Under the pieces are notes generated by a model, which ran no database searches, was not told the DNA's origin, and saw nothing but the letters and a program-made list of their open reading frames with translations. Source: Certhia americana (taxonomy: Eukaryota > Chordata > Aves > Passeriformes > Certhiidae). Taken from it: a stretch of DNA of 64,000 bases. Numbering within the stretch: position 1 is the first letter of the stretch; each line of letters begins with the position of its first letter. Where the stretch lies: the NCBI GenBank assembly GCA_018697195.1, contig CM031870.1, forward strand, positions 8,935,380 through 8,999,379, given 5' to 3'. Made by a program: the position numbers and the translations under genes. Positions 52,701 through 64,000 of the stretch are shown piece after piece.

Positions 52701-54499
52701 TTATAAATCACAAAAAAATATTTTTATTTGTTCATTAATTGGAATATTAAAATGCTGATATTGTATTATTTATCTGCTTTTCATTTTCAGCAGTTTCTAA
52801 CAGCAGAACACTGGTTTGAAAGTGAGAGAGGGAGAGTTGGATCCATCCTTTCACTGCAGAGCATTGCATTGCTCTGGCAGCTTCAACCACTGTATCACTG
52901 CTTCTTATCCTTATCCTGTTATAAAAAAGCAAGTATAGAATCCATTGTTATTCTTGGAGGCATATGACAAGGGCTCTTGTTGAACTATTCTGTAAGAAAA
53001 AGGAAGTGTTGTACATGTCTATGCCGAAGGCAGGAAAGGTGGTGCTCAAAAGTCAAGAACAATTGTGTGGAGCTGGACTATTTCCACAGAGTGATTTTAT
53101 GGAAGAAACTTTTTTAAAGTAGTTATTTGCCACTTTAAATGCATCTTTTTTATTGACTCCTATCACTATGTGTTTTCATAAAGCACAAATGCCTTCAAGA
53201 AATGAGCACCATCTGTGTTTAATGTCAAACCCTTTAACACACTTTTGTTTCAGACATCTTTTTTCCAGCCTTTTCACGTTCTATAGCAAGGAATACTCCT
53301 TGTGTTCTGCAATATGAACCATGTCTATACCCTTCTAATGAAATGAATGGGCAATGCCCATTAATGCAGCCATTGGAACAACTAGAATGAGCCAGGCTGC
53401 ATTGTTACACTAAAGAGATTTACACCTCTTGTGCAATGCTCTTGTACACAGTTTGCCTCTGGAATCGGATAAAATCAGATTAGCTAACTGTAATCTAGCA
53501 AAATTTAAGAGAAATTTGCCATTTTGCAAAGCTTGACAAAAAAACCCCTTCCAATCCATCTAAAACAATTGGAACAAGTAATTCTTTAAGTGTCAAAGCA
53601 TTCATTTGTAGTGAGTGTATTGGAATGTTGTCTTAAAATCATATGGAATGAAAAACTTTTTTTGTGCCTGTGGTATCACTGCTGAACAAGTGCACTGAAA
53701 AACTCTTTTGGAGCAGGGAAACACATTTTGCTTGGTTAGCATGTAGTATAAGCATGATGCAGTGTCTTAGCAAGCTCCTGGACATCAACAAATTGCAAAT
53801 AATAAAAAGGCTGCATTAGATTATTGTGTCAAATGGCAATCTATGAGTTTAATCTATGAGCTCTTAAAAAAGTACAAACCAAAAGCAGGGTTGCATAACA
53901 CCAATGCAGTATGTACTTGCAGAACAGGACTAGCTTGGTATTAGTAAAAGTAAATTTGTTAGATATTTGCTGTGAGCAGTGTTGCACAATATGTGCAATA
54001 AATTACTGTGTGCATACATGATCAAATTCTGATCACAGAAAAAATGCCTGTGTTCTCTATTGCACATTCTCAAGTGTAAATCATCAGGTTGCCAAAACTT
54101 CTTTGAAGAATTTTTTTCCCACGTGATTGGTTTGATGTTGAATTAAGTTCAGTCATCTTAGACACTGACAGCTATAAGCCTGAAGGTGAAATACACTATG
54201 GCTAAGTCCCATGTTGTTTGTGCATGTTTGCACAGCCAACATTTGAAGCCATACCAAATCCATTTGCTTCGAATTTCAAATCCATGTGACTGCAACACCC
54301 CAAGGAGAGCGCTGAGGGACTGAGCACTGCTCACCCGCCTCAGCCTCTGCCCTCCCGAGACAGAGCCCCAGGCACAGGTTGGTCTGGCCCTCCTGCCACT
54401 GGATGGTGCCCCCCAAGAAGCATCCATCAGGGACGGGACGATTTGCCTGGGTTTGGGGAGCGATCCCAGAGAACCTTCAAAAATACCTGCACCAAGGAT

Positions 54500-55021
54500 A
54501 GTGTGGTACAGCACCTGTACTTGGCACTGGTGAGGGCACACGTTGAATGCTATGTCCAGTTCTGGACCTCAGTTCAGGAAGGACATTGAGGTGCTGGAGT
54601 GTGCCCAGAGAATGGCAACGAAGCTTGGGAAGTTGTGAATGGTGCACAACTCCTGAGGAGGAGACAAGGGGGCTCAGCCTGGAGAAAAGTAGGCTCAGGG
54701 GGGACCTTATTTCTCTACAAGTAGGTACTTGTAAAGGAGGTTGTAGGGGTTGGGGTCAAACTCTTATCCCAGGTAACCAGCGACGGGACAGCGAATCTTA
54801 AAGTGCATCACAGGAGGCTTAGGCTGGACGCACCTTTCCTTTCCAGAAAGGGTGATTAGACATTGGAATGGGCTGCCCAGAGAGGTGGCAGAGATACCGT
54901 CCCTGGAAGTGTTTAAGGACAGGCTGGAGTTTTTTTAGTGACATGGTCTGGTTGACACGGTGGTGTTCAGTCATAGGTTGGAATCGATAAGCTCAGAGCT
55001 CTTTTCCAACCTCAGCGGTTC
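54500..55021 (+). mobile_element. CR1 LINE 3' portion, plus orientation
   Basis: It contains the familiar CR1 3' text in sense orientation: TGTCCAGTTCTGGACCTCAG, CCTGGAGAAAAG, TTGGAATGGGCTGCCCAGAG, GGTGGCAGAGATACCGTCCC and TTTTCCAACCTCAGCGGTTC at the end. It is truncated at its 5' side; the start is approximate and CR1 similarity might begin a little earlier. It ends where the next CpG island begins. Plus and minus frames here are repeat-derived. Confidence 0.92.
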
Positions 55022-55059
55022 ACTAACCGCCTTCCAGACGCAGAGCCGGGACGGGCTCC

Positions 55060-55740
55060 CTTCAGCCTCGCCCTCTGAGGGCGCGAGTGCCCGGATGTTC
55101 CGCCCCGCCTCCCGCACGTGCGCGCCGCCCGCCCCCGCCAGCCAACCGCCGGGGCGCGCGCTCGGGGGAGGGCGGTGCTGTGCGCAGAGCTCGCGAGAGG
55201 AACATGGCCGCGGCGGGCCGGGGTGAGCGGGGCACCGCGGGCGGGGGCCCTGGGGCGCGCGCGGCCGGGCTCCGCCTCACGGGCTCCGGGCCTCACGGGG
55301 CGGCCGCGCTGCCGTGCGCTGGAACCGGCCGGGCCGGACCGCTGAGCGGGAGCGGCACCGTCGGCAGCCCTCACTGCCCGGCCTCGGGGTGGGCTGCGCG
55401 CCGCCCCGCCCGCAGAGCCCTCTGAAGGAGGTTGAGGCGGGCGGGAGTGTCGAGAGAGGCGGCCGGCCCCTCTCTGCAGGGGAAGGGCAGGGTCCCCGCA
55501 GCCGGGCACACGGGACGGGCGGCCCCCCGGCCCCTCCGGGCCGCTCTGGGCCCCGAGCAGGTGGAGGTGCCGCTGAGCGCACCCCGCCCTGGGACGCGGC
55601 TCGCCCCGGGCCGGCCGCTGGTGGATTATTTCTAGTAAGGAGCACTGTCTGTCGGGGTAGGTGCGGGGCTGTGCGCGGCGGGGCGGCGCTGCGGGCCCGG
55701 CCCCAAGCCTGCGGGCCGTGAGATGGGAGCGCCGCTCCTG
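55060..55740 (+). promoter_or_regulatory. CpG island, promoter of a downstream + strand gene
   Basis: A 0.7-kb block of very high GC and CpG content in AT-rich surroundings. It contains an E-box CACGTG (55115-55120), a near-match (9 of 10, GCTCGCGAGA at 55189-55198) to the TCTCGCGAGA promoter motif of housekeeping genes, and just after it an ATG and a splice donor. Long open frames on both strands (for example minus 55012-55797 and 55277-56089) result from high GC and are not genes. By gene order in vertebrates the next gene after ERCC4 is MRTFB (MKL2), so this is probably its promoter; that is inference. Confidence 0.75.
55189..55222 (+). other. Putative first exon end of downstream gene (MRTFB?)
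   Basis: An ATG at 55204 (GAGGAACATGGCC, fair Kozak context) is followed after 19 nt by a consensus donor, CCGGG|GTGAGC. If spliced to the candidate exon at 58204 the frame reads MAAAGRGMC and stops, so the ATG would start an upstream ORF in a 5' UTR, not the main protein. The transcription start is not visible; the left border given is only the promoter motif. Confidence 0.45.
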
Positions 55741-55884
55741 CAGCCGCGCAGGGCAGAGCTGAGCTCTCGTTACCACAGACAGTGCAGCGGATGGCACTGG
55801 CTGTGAGCAGAGCTGCGACCCTTACACCAGGGGCTGTTAACGAGCTCGGCTCGTTAACATGCGTGGATTTGGGTGGCACTTGGT

Positions 55885-56055
55885 TAATGCATTTTAGCGT
55901 TGGAATAGGTTGCCCAAGTGGACGGGCATCTGTAGGGCGTTTAAAAGACGGGTGCTGGGTCATGTGTTTTAGAGGTTTTAGTGTCAGTGCTGGTTTGATG
56001 GTAGGACTGGGCGACATTAAAGGTCTCTTCCGAGCCTGATGATTCCATGATTCCA
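55885..56055 (+). mobile_element. Short CR1 3' end fragment, plus orientation
   Basis: A diverged CR1 tail: it has a GGAATAGGTTGCCCAAGTGG block, then a TTTTAGAGGTTTTAGTG stretch, GACTGGGCGACATTAAAGG and the terminal GATTCCATGATTCC motif. It lies in the putative first intron of the downstream gene. Confidence 0.72.
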
Positions 56056-58203
56056 GAATTAGCTTTGTTAATAAACGTATCCGCAGCACCTGTATGCACA
56101 GATCCGCGTCGCCGCTTGGCTGCCACTTGCGGCAGTGACATTGTGTGGGGTGCGGGGATCCAGCTGCAGAGCTGTGCTGCTCTGCCGTGCCTTTCTGCCA
56201 GCCAATACATGTGCCTTTGTTCCATTTCTGTGGGATTTGTATTGGTGTGCAAGTGTGCAGTGCAGAAAACTGCTGTTGCTCAGTCTCAGTGCAGTGGAGA
56301 GATAACAGGACTTCTGCCTGCCGCAGGCAATTAGCTGAAATAAAGACTACAGGATTTAAGTGAATAACTATGAAGTAATTATCAGGAAAGTTATCTTTTT
56401 ATGAATGTTTCAAAAACACCTCCATAAAATCTGGTATGTCAAAATGTCTAAAATACTTAAAGCTTAAATATCACTCCCCTTTTAAGAAAAAAAGCCAAGC
56501 TTAAACTCCTGTGAGTACAGCATGTTCTGAAGTTCTTGTTTATGGGAAGGTGTTCACACTTCCTCATGCTGCATCTTCTCCTTTATGAGAAAAAAAATGC
56601 CCAGGGTTTGAATTAATTGAGGTTTTAAAGCTCTCAACAAAGGCACAGCTGGCATTTCATAAAATTATTCTCTTATTGTGTGACATTTTGTGTTGTTCCT
56701 TCCTAAAGTTTTTTTTCCTGTGTCATTACTTAGGTCAGATGTGACTTTGTGGTATAACTTTCATTTAAAATTTGACAAGATTACTGTCAGGCAATGACAC
56801 CAGATAAAAAGCAAATAAAAATCTGGAATCTGAAGATCCTTAGTATGTTATTGGGAGTGAGGACATCTTTCATGATTTGGCAGTATTTGGAGAAGCGTAG
56901 AAAACTGAACTTAATGATGCAAATGTGGTTTTAGGAGCAGTCATAAAATTGCATGGAAATCACCTTAATATTTACCTTTTTTATTTGTCAGATTCTGTTG
57001 AATGAGGTATTATAAAACAGCTTTAATAGTGAGGGTTAATACATAGCTATTCAGACAAATTTAGTGGTTTATGTGCATAAAATACTTAAAAAATTGGAAC
57101 TTTACCTGTTAGCCTAGCAATGAAATCAGATAATTGATGACACAATGGATTAATGTAATATTGGATAAGGAATATACTTAGTTGAGATTGGGGGTTTTTT
57201 AAACAGCATTTAGATTACTGATGAAATGATTATTGGAAGGAAGAGGGAGTATATTTTATCATAGGCCATTTATTTTTGTGGGCCTTTTTGGCATTTTTGT
57301 CTTGTAACCTCTTCCTCTTGTGTGTTTTGCTTTGGTTTTTCACATGTTCAGCTTTTAACCTCTGTCACTGGTAGGTACAGAACATCAGTTTCAGCCTTTA
57401 GAAGAATTAAAAATAGTCTGTTAGGATTCGTCTCTGCGATCAAAAATAAAATTGTGTGGCTGAGCAATGTCAGGGACGTTTTAAGTCTGATACTTGTGGG
57501 TTCAAAGCCAAAATTGGTAGACTCTGTTAGCTTTACTGTATGAAACAGCAGTTGATAAATGCCAGACTTTGAAATAACTGATTTTTTAAACTTTTCTAAA
57601 TACAGTGTGCAGTAGGTTTTTACTGATTTAATCATATGTGTCTGTATATGTATATATGTACACACATACTCTAAAATATTGTAATAAATGAAATGTTGAG
57701 GTTGAAACAAGTCCATTTGAATTGGTGACATAGCAAAAATATAAAAATATTCCTTTTTTTTGTGAACGTTCCACTGTATTGGAACCTATATAAAACTGAA
57801 ATATATTTCTGTTGTGTAATTGGCACTTCCAAGTGTGAAGACTAGAAAGAACTAGGGCTTGGCTTGTGTATTACAGTTGAGTTAAAAGGAGCAAATGATG
57901 CACCTCAGGTACTGCTGTTCTTGCCAGAGGTAATTGGAAAGTCAAATATCATCTTAGAGTCCAAGAAGGAATATGAAAGGTGCTAGAAGATGCACACAGA
58001 GTATACTGAAATCACTTTACTCTCAGGATTTTAACCTAATAACACACTTTAACATCTGAAAACTGCAGAAACTGAGAAAGCTGAACTGGTATTCTTAAAG
58101 CTTTAATTTCTCAGATATAACAAAATATGTAACTTTTAAAATAAAGAATCCTTGACACATCTTTGTGATTTTTGTTTTTCCTTTTTACTTTCCAACCAAC
58201 CAG
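56056..58203 (+). other. Putative intron of downstream gene, nothing else seen
   Basis: AT-rich after the CpG island edge. It ends in an excellent pyrimidine tract before the CAG at 58201-58203. The minus frame 57348-57731 (127 codons) has no protein character. Confidence 0.5.
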
Positions 58204-58248
58204 GAATGTGCTGAAACAGACACTCTAGAAGGGTGCTAGAGATACAAG
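58204..58248 (+). other. Candidate 45-nt 5' UTR exon of downstream gene
   Basis: Bounded by a strong acceptor (TTTTTCCTTTTTACTTTCC...ACCAG) and a consensus donor (ACAAG|GTAAGC). All coding hypotheses are poor: two frames contain stops (GAATGTGCTGA... carries TGA), so it is best seen as a non-coding leader exon. It fits a + strand gene starting in the 55 kb CpG island. MRTFB is the likely owner from synteny, but no coding sequence of it is present in this window to prove this. Confidence 0.5.
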
Positions 58249-61200
58249 GTAAGCGCTGATGTTAAAAAATTTAAACTTTTAAAATAAGTTGTTTTTTTTT
58301 TAATAAAGCTGCTGTGCTATTTTTTTAGTGAGCTAAAAATTGTAGTGGTTTTATAGTCCTGTTAAAATGGAAGTTTTCCAGGAGATGTGTTTCTATACAA
58401 ACAGAAGTTTAGTTATATGTAGTACTTGTATTACATAAACTTAAGAGCAAGTTTCTGTGATTGTATGCTTTGGCCTTTGATATGAGTGGGTTTTAATCAC
58501 CTCTTAAGATTATGACTTAAATACTCATATGCTGATTATACAATTATTTTCTCTCTTTAAAGGACTGTCATGCTTGCAATCCTTCACAGATGTTAGATAT
58601 TTTCTAAGTGTGAATAGTTGTGTTATTAAAACTTTGGCCTGTAGTGCATTTTGGGTTTTTTTAACAGTTTTTCTGTAGTGACTCAGGCTTGTATCAGCAC
58701 AGCACCTCCAGAGGGATTCCAGACTCTGTGTGGTTTGGTTAAATCAATCCAGTTATAGATGAGGAAAATTCTCTCTCAAAGGCAATAACCAAGGGTGTTT
58801 AATGGCTGCTGTTGGTGCTGTTTCAGGAGGTGTTAGGAAGGGAAGTCAAGCAGCTTAGTAAAACAAGGAAGTTAGGTTATACTGACTAACTCTGCTTCTG
58901 GTGTTTAGCTGGTCCCTAAATGGTGAAAATTCTGATCCTGCCCTTCCCTCCTCATCTTCTGTGTAGGAGAAAGAAGGTGGGACAGGTTGTCTGATTTTCA
59001 GGATAACCAAGACAGAGCATCTAAGCCTGTTGATAGTTTCCACTGAGACCTCCTAGATGAACTAGAGCATTGGTTCCACCTCTACAGGAAAAGCAGACAC
59101 TGCACACGACTCTCATGTAGGCTAAGAGCTGCTCCAGAGACTGGAAGAACAAGATGTGCAGAACTGGATATATACAGAAGGGGCTATGTAGCATTAAAGT
59201 ATTCCAACAAACCCCAGAGCTGCATTAGGAAAAAAATCCCAACTAGAAACACTAAAAGGTAGGAAATCTTCCCCTAACCTGAAGGCAGTGTGTGTTTAGG
59301 GTTCTGTGCAGGCTCTGTGAAGAGCAGGTTTGATGAGACTTGGCAAACCATTTCACTGTCCTCCTTTAGTAAATCTGCAGCCTTTGAGTCTTACTATGAA
59401 AAAAATCTGCTGCTTTTTTAGCTGCATGTCCAAAAAAAAAGATGAACAACTGAAATTAAGACTATTTGCACTATCTTGATAGCCATGAATGTTTCATGTT
59501 TGCTTCTTGAAATGAAATTATTCAGTGCTGTGCAGAGGACAGGGAACCAGTGTCCTTGGCATTGTTTTTAAACCATTTTAGCACCTGAAGTTCAAGAGCC
59601 AAAATTGACCGGTGTTAGTTATAAAATACAACTTTTTTCAAACCTTCCTTCTGTGGCAAAGATTCATGTCTGCAGCAACAATCTTCCATATCCTGAAATT
59701 CCAAAGCAAATGCACATTACAGAATTTATTGAAGTGTTCAGATTACTGTTATTAAATCCAGATGTTAATGTAAGTTTTGCACTTGTGCAATAAATTGGAT
59801 CTCTGTGATTGTTGACTCAGCAGAGAGTATTTTAAGATTTCATATTTGGTACTTGGCTTAAGCCAATAATTAAATGTTTGAAAAGGGGCTTTTACCTGGG
59901 CATGGTGCCAAAAGCAACAAAGTGAGAGAGAAATCCTATTTACACTCAGTTTTGATCTTTACACCAACTAGTGAAACACAAATTAACTAAACAAAAAATA
60001 AAGACAAAAAAGAAACCCACTGGTTTTCTACCGATCTAAGTGAATTTATGACATAGTCCTAGTTACATACCTGAGAAGGACATGCAGTTGTTTTCTTATT
60101 TCCACATCTTGTGTCCAATGCTAGAAACCTGCTGGAAGGCTAGAGAACAATTACTGAAAACTTGTTCACAAATTCTAGAGACAAAAATTAGTTTGTTAGT
60201 CATTCTTTAAATGTAAAAGAGATAGCTCATAAAAATTCAGCAGAGAAACTCATTTTAATGAGTTCAGATTGTTAGTGTATTCAGTAAAGTGCAGTTAATA
60301 CCCAGAAATGGTTCTTACATCTCACGTAGAGGCAAATTTCTCAGTATTTCCTACACAAAAATGGTAGAAGAGACATAGAATTCCAGCTACTGAAATTCTG
60401 TTTAATTACATTGCTGCAATGCATAATTTTGTTCCCCATATTTATAAAATTGAGAATATATAGCTGGGTAAAGTTGCAATCTAGCAAAACTTTAAGCACG
60501 TGTTTCTGAGTGGGTTGTGCAAAGTTGAACACATGCTTAAATTTTTTCATGATTTAGAACCACCTGTTAGTAAAGCTTTAGGAAAGTAATGTGACAGAGG
60601 CAAAGCAGTGTATGTGTGAGTCTGTCTGTAGTGGCTGTCTCCTCCTTACAGTGCAGTTCTGTGTGCTGGTGCTGTCCTACATTGGCAGGGGTTTGGTGTA
60701 AGTTAGGAATTAGGGGTATGTACTTGGGGGTTATCTGAGAGAACACCTGATGTCATGATTAATCTCACGTTGTGTTTTAAAATGCTGCACAAAATGTGTT
60801 ACCAGTATTTTTGTATGTCCTGCGTTGGCCATCTTGGCACATTCCCTTTTACATGAGTGACTGGAAGTGTGAAAGCAAAGGAATGTTTGTACTTTTATAA
60901 TCTTCTCTTAGTGCTCAGAATTGGTGTATTCTGAGAATGGAGCTTGCTGAATATACTGAGATGGCTATACAGAACCTAATGGGGATCTCTCTGTTCATTG
61001 TGGTTGGCTTGAATTGTACCATTTGTGTGTTATTTTAGGAGTTTTTGAATGGACTAATAAATCTCTCTGAACTATTTTTGAGTGTGTTTTTTCATTATAT
61101 GTCACTTGGTAAACTAGGATTTCATCTTTATAAATAAAATTTTGAACATACTTTTCTGGAAAGTACAACTAAGGTACCCAAAAAGAAAGGCCTTAATGTT

Positions 61201-64000
61201 TTGCTAATGTTTTTCAGTATGTAATTTGTAGTCTTTGTACGCCTATAAGTTCTTGTTAAAGACTTTTAACATGTGTGACTTAGGAATTTATAGAAACAAC
61301 TGAAAACCTCGCCATTTTTTACTTAATGTTTTCAACACTAATTTCATTTAGAGTGTCTGGGCTGCAGAAGGTTTTTAATACCCAGTGTATGAGGGTGGAG
61401 CTCACAGTGTTTCTAGTAAATACTTCATTCAAGAGAAGTTAATGCTTTATTTTGCTATCTTTATTATTTCTGAATTTGTAGGGGTTAATTACAGTAATTT
61501 TTTTACGTTAATCTCAAATAATATAGTAGCATTCAAATACAAAGTACTGAGCAAATACTGTCAGTTTTTACAAAATATAAACCATCTTTATGGTTATGGG
61601 AATTATAAAACTGCCGATGTGAATCAAGCCCTAAATAATTCTCTCTACTGTCTGTAGACAGTTTTACCCAGCTTTCTTTGCTTCTATGAATAACAAAGTG
61701 TAATTTGTGATTTCTTCTGGAATCAGATCCTCTCTTTTCTGCCAGATGTTCCACCCTTCCTCTGTTCTGCCAGTTAAACCATTTGATGACTCTTTTTTCA
61801 GGTCCTGCATCAGAAGCCTAATTTTAAAAACTTGTCATGCAGAATTGGTAACAGAGAAAAGTGGAGTCTCTTGGAAAAGGTGAAATGTGGGTGATGAAAA
61901 CCTGCTGTGGCCCATAGTGTTCATCTTTGCTGTCCTGGGCATGCTGTGTGCAGGAGTGCAGGTGGGAATGTGGAGCCAGCCCAGCTGTCAGACATGGGCC
62001 TGCTTCCCTTTGCTGCAGAGTAAAGCACACTCACAGGAGACCCTTGGACACAGTTCTACACCTGCTGTGCCTCAAATACCTGGGGTAGTTGGGGCCTGAA
62101 GGTGGTGCAGAAGGCTCCATAGCATCTCCCATCTACCTGGGGGTTGTTGTCATTGGTAGTGAGTAGATTTTGGAAAGCCTAAGCCAAGCCTTGTGCTGTC
62201 TGGCTGAACATTGTCAAGAAAAGCTTATCAAGGAAGGATGGTATACAGAGCATTTTTGGTGGGTAAAGCTGAGTTAAGGTGATTTAGTGATACATGGAGG
62301 ATAGAAAAAAATAGAATTCTGGAAAGCATTGAAGGGTATTGAAGTGATCTGGAGAAAAATAACTATTGTCTGACTATAAAAAGAAGAAACTAAACCAAGA
62401 GAAAAAACTCCTTAGCTATAGTATTTATATCTGACCAGATTATATTTAATATCTTGTTTTCATCAGATAATCAGTGTTTTCCAACAGTTTCTAGTAAAGC
62501 TTTGTAGTGTCTTTTTAAAATATTTTGAGTGCTGCTCAGACTACACAAACTACAGAAAGTAGATGTGTGACAGCTGCTAAGTGCAGAAATTTGTAAACTA
62601 CTGTAAACAATTTTATGTTAGTATCTATTTCTTATTTATTTTTGAACAAGCAGCTTTGTATGGAATTAAATATTGGAACACAATAGTTTAACAGATAAGA
62701 CTTCTTTGAAACTGGCCTTAGGCAACATAAACTCTCCTGACCCAGAGTTTCTGCCCTATTAGTCTTTAGCTAATTTCAGTAGGGAACATGGAATTCAAGT
62801 TCATTTTAGCTTTGAAGATCGTGAGAATTTGGTTCTTAAAGCACTGAGGGCATGGACTGTGGATTATAGCATTAAACTGTTTAGAACATCAGAGTTTTCA
62901 GGCACCATACTACTAATATACTTTTCCTGATTATTTTGGAATATGGGTGTTGATTTGGAGATTAAGCTACATCAGTTATAATCTTGGATCTGTACTTAAA
63001 AAGAAGCTGTAAGTGATACTCCTTCCTATAGTCTTAACCTGTTCCTTGTTAGAAGAAAGATGTTTAATTTGAAAAGTACAAATCTGGCTTTTGTTGAGTG
63101 AAGAGTGTAATTTTGCCTTTAGCAAATTATTTATTATGCCGTTAGTCATAATACTATGTGTGTGGTATATCTTCATGCTTAATTTCCAGTTTGGGAGTCT
63201 GAGGGCTGGGATTTTGTGTTACAGGATTTTTCTTCCTGGAAGTCTGCTTAACTGCATGAAATTCATCATTCTTTCAGTCTGCATCCTTATTCTTTCTATT
63301 AACAAAACACAAACAACAATTCGTTTATTCTTGGGAAGATGCTTGGTAAGGTATAAATCTAGTACAAGTGATATAATTGCATTCAGATTGTGACATTTTT
63401 TCACTGCTGTATAAAAAATGAGGCCACATAACAAAATGTGGAATTAGGAAACAGAAAAGAATATTGTAGATGAACTCTAACCACTTGGTGCAAATAGGTA
63501 CTCTTTACCTTTTATTCTTTTTATTCTTTAGTAAATAGCTGCTGCTTAAGATGTAGCACAAGTTGATTTTTAGATTTTTTTAAATTAAACATTGATCTGT
63601 CACCTTCTAAGTTTTCCTTGTGTCCATTAGCAGATGGCTAGAATAAAGTTTCATTTTCAGAAATTGGGAGCACCAAGTTGACTGGTTTCCATGGGAGCTA
63701 ATTCAAGTTGCTGTTTCCATTGTTAATATCTCAAAGTAGCCATGTTGATCCAAGTCAATATGCAGCAAAAGGTTTGAGAGAGAGATATTTTCTTAGCTGT
63801 CCTAAGGTCCTAAGTAGGGACTTCTTAATGGAGGACCTTCTGCACATGTCACCAAATTTCAGCTCAAACATAACCATTCTGATTTTTGCAAGATCCCCTA
63901 AATTGAAGTTGCTCGTAATCTCTTTATAATGCTTACGTTATTTTGACGTAATGTCTAATTAGCACTTAGTTTCTTCTTTTAACAATAGAAGTTGATTGGT
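58249..64000 (+). other. Putative intron or flank of downstream gene
   Basis: AT-rich, with no coding exon I can support. A GC-richer patch at about 61890-62170 carries a 70-codon frame (61887-62099) with a hydrophobic start, but it lacks splice sites and has no recognisable family. The window ends before any coding exon of the downstream gene is met. Confidence 0.5.

Larger units (their letters stand above)
44160..54495. other. Intergenic sequence between ERCC4 and the next gene
   Basis: About 10 kb of AT-rich DNA with no exon I can support on either strand. Frames of 100-130 codons (44086-44400, 44907-45299, 49138-49479, all minus) lack motifs and codon-like composition. Apart from the simple repeats listed separately, no mobile element was recognised. 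Confidence 0.55.

Noticed and set aside
55012..56089. Long minus-strand open frames (261 and 270 codons) over the second CpG island
   Set aside because: They are rich in Arg, Pro, Ala and Gly with no domain, overlap each other in different frames, and are expected from high GC content that removes stop codons.
61887..62099. 70-codon plus frame with a hydrophobic N-terminus, like a small membrane protein
   Set aside because: No splice or polyadenylation context and no family resemblance; probably a chance frame in a GC-richer patch.

Overview
The window is nuclear DNA from a bird, probably a songbird. The evidence is: (i) a spliced, intron-containing vertebrate gene, (ii) CR1 (chicken repeat 1) LINE 3' ends, and (iii) several solo-type retroviral LTRs of avian style. 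Most of the 64 kb is AT-rich non-coding sequence, and most open frames in it have no sign of being genes.

The one gene that can be read completely is ERCC4 (XPF). This is the catalytic subunit of the ERCC1-XPF structure-specific DNA repair endonuclease. It lies on the + strand in 11 coding exons between 28792 and 42605 and joins, in frame, into a 905-residue protein. All splice junctions are GT-AG except intron 8, which uses a GC donor. The start sits in a CpG island with ETS-like and E2F-like sites. A 10-base N gap in that island is flanked by two identical 30-bp copies.

Layout. 1-28.2 kb: upstream flank with no confirmed gene. It holds a decayed retroelement gag-like frame (about 4.3-4.8 kb), LTRs or LTR-like units near 9.2-9.7, 10.2-10.9, 12.2-12.7 and 18.9-19.3 kb, and an exon-like minus-strand open segment at 15.1 kb bounded by 16-bp direct repeats. 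28.2-42.9 kb: ERCC4 with CR1 pieces just upstream and in intron 1. 43.4-44.2 kb: a 715-bp solo LTR with perfect 5-bp target duplications, just downstream of ERCC4. 44.2-54.5 kb: non-coding. 54.5-55.0 kb: a CR1 3' end that runs up to a second CpG island (about 55.06-55.74 kb). This island looks like the promoter of the next + strand gene. A non-coding exon at 58204-58248 has very good splice sites, and splicing the island exon to it would make a 9-codon upstream ORF. By vertebrate gene order (ERCC4 followed by MRTFB/MKL2) this is probably the 5' end of MRTFB, but no MRTFB coding exon is in the window, so that name is an inference.

No CRISPR array, operon, tRNA or rRNA gene was seen. I did not find a convincing new biological system. 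The points most worth checking are the GC-AG intron of ERCC4, the 15.1 kb exon-like segment, the 5' exons and upstream ORF of the downstream gene, and the probable assembly artefact in the ERCC4 promoter.
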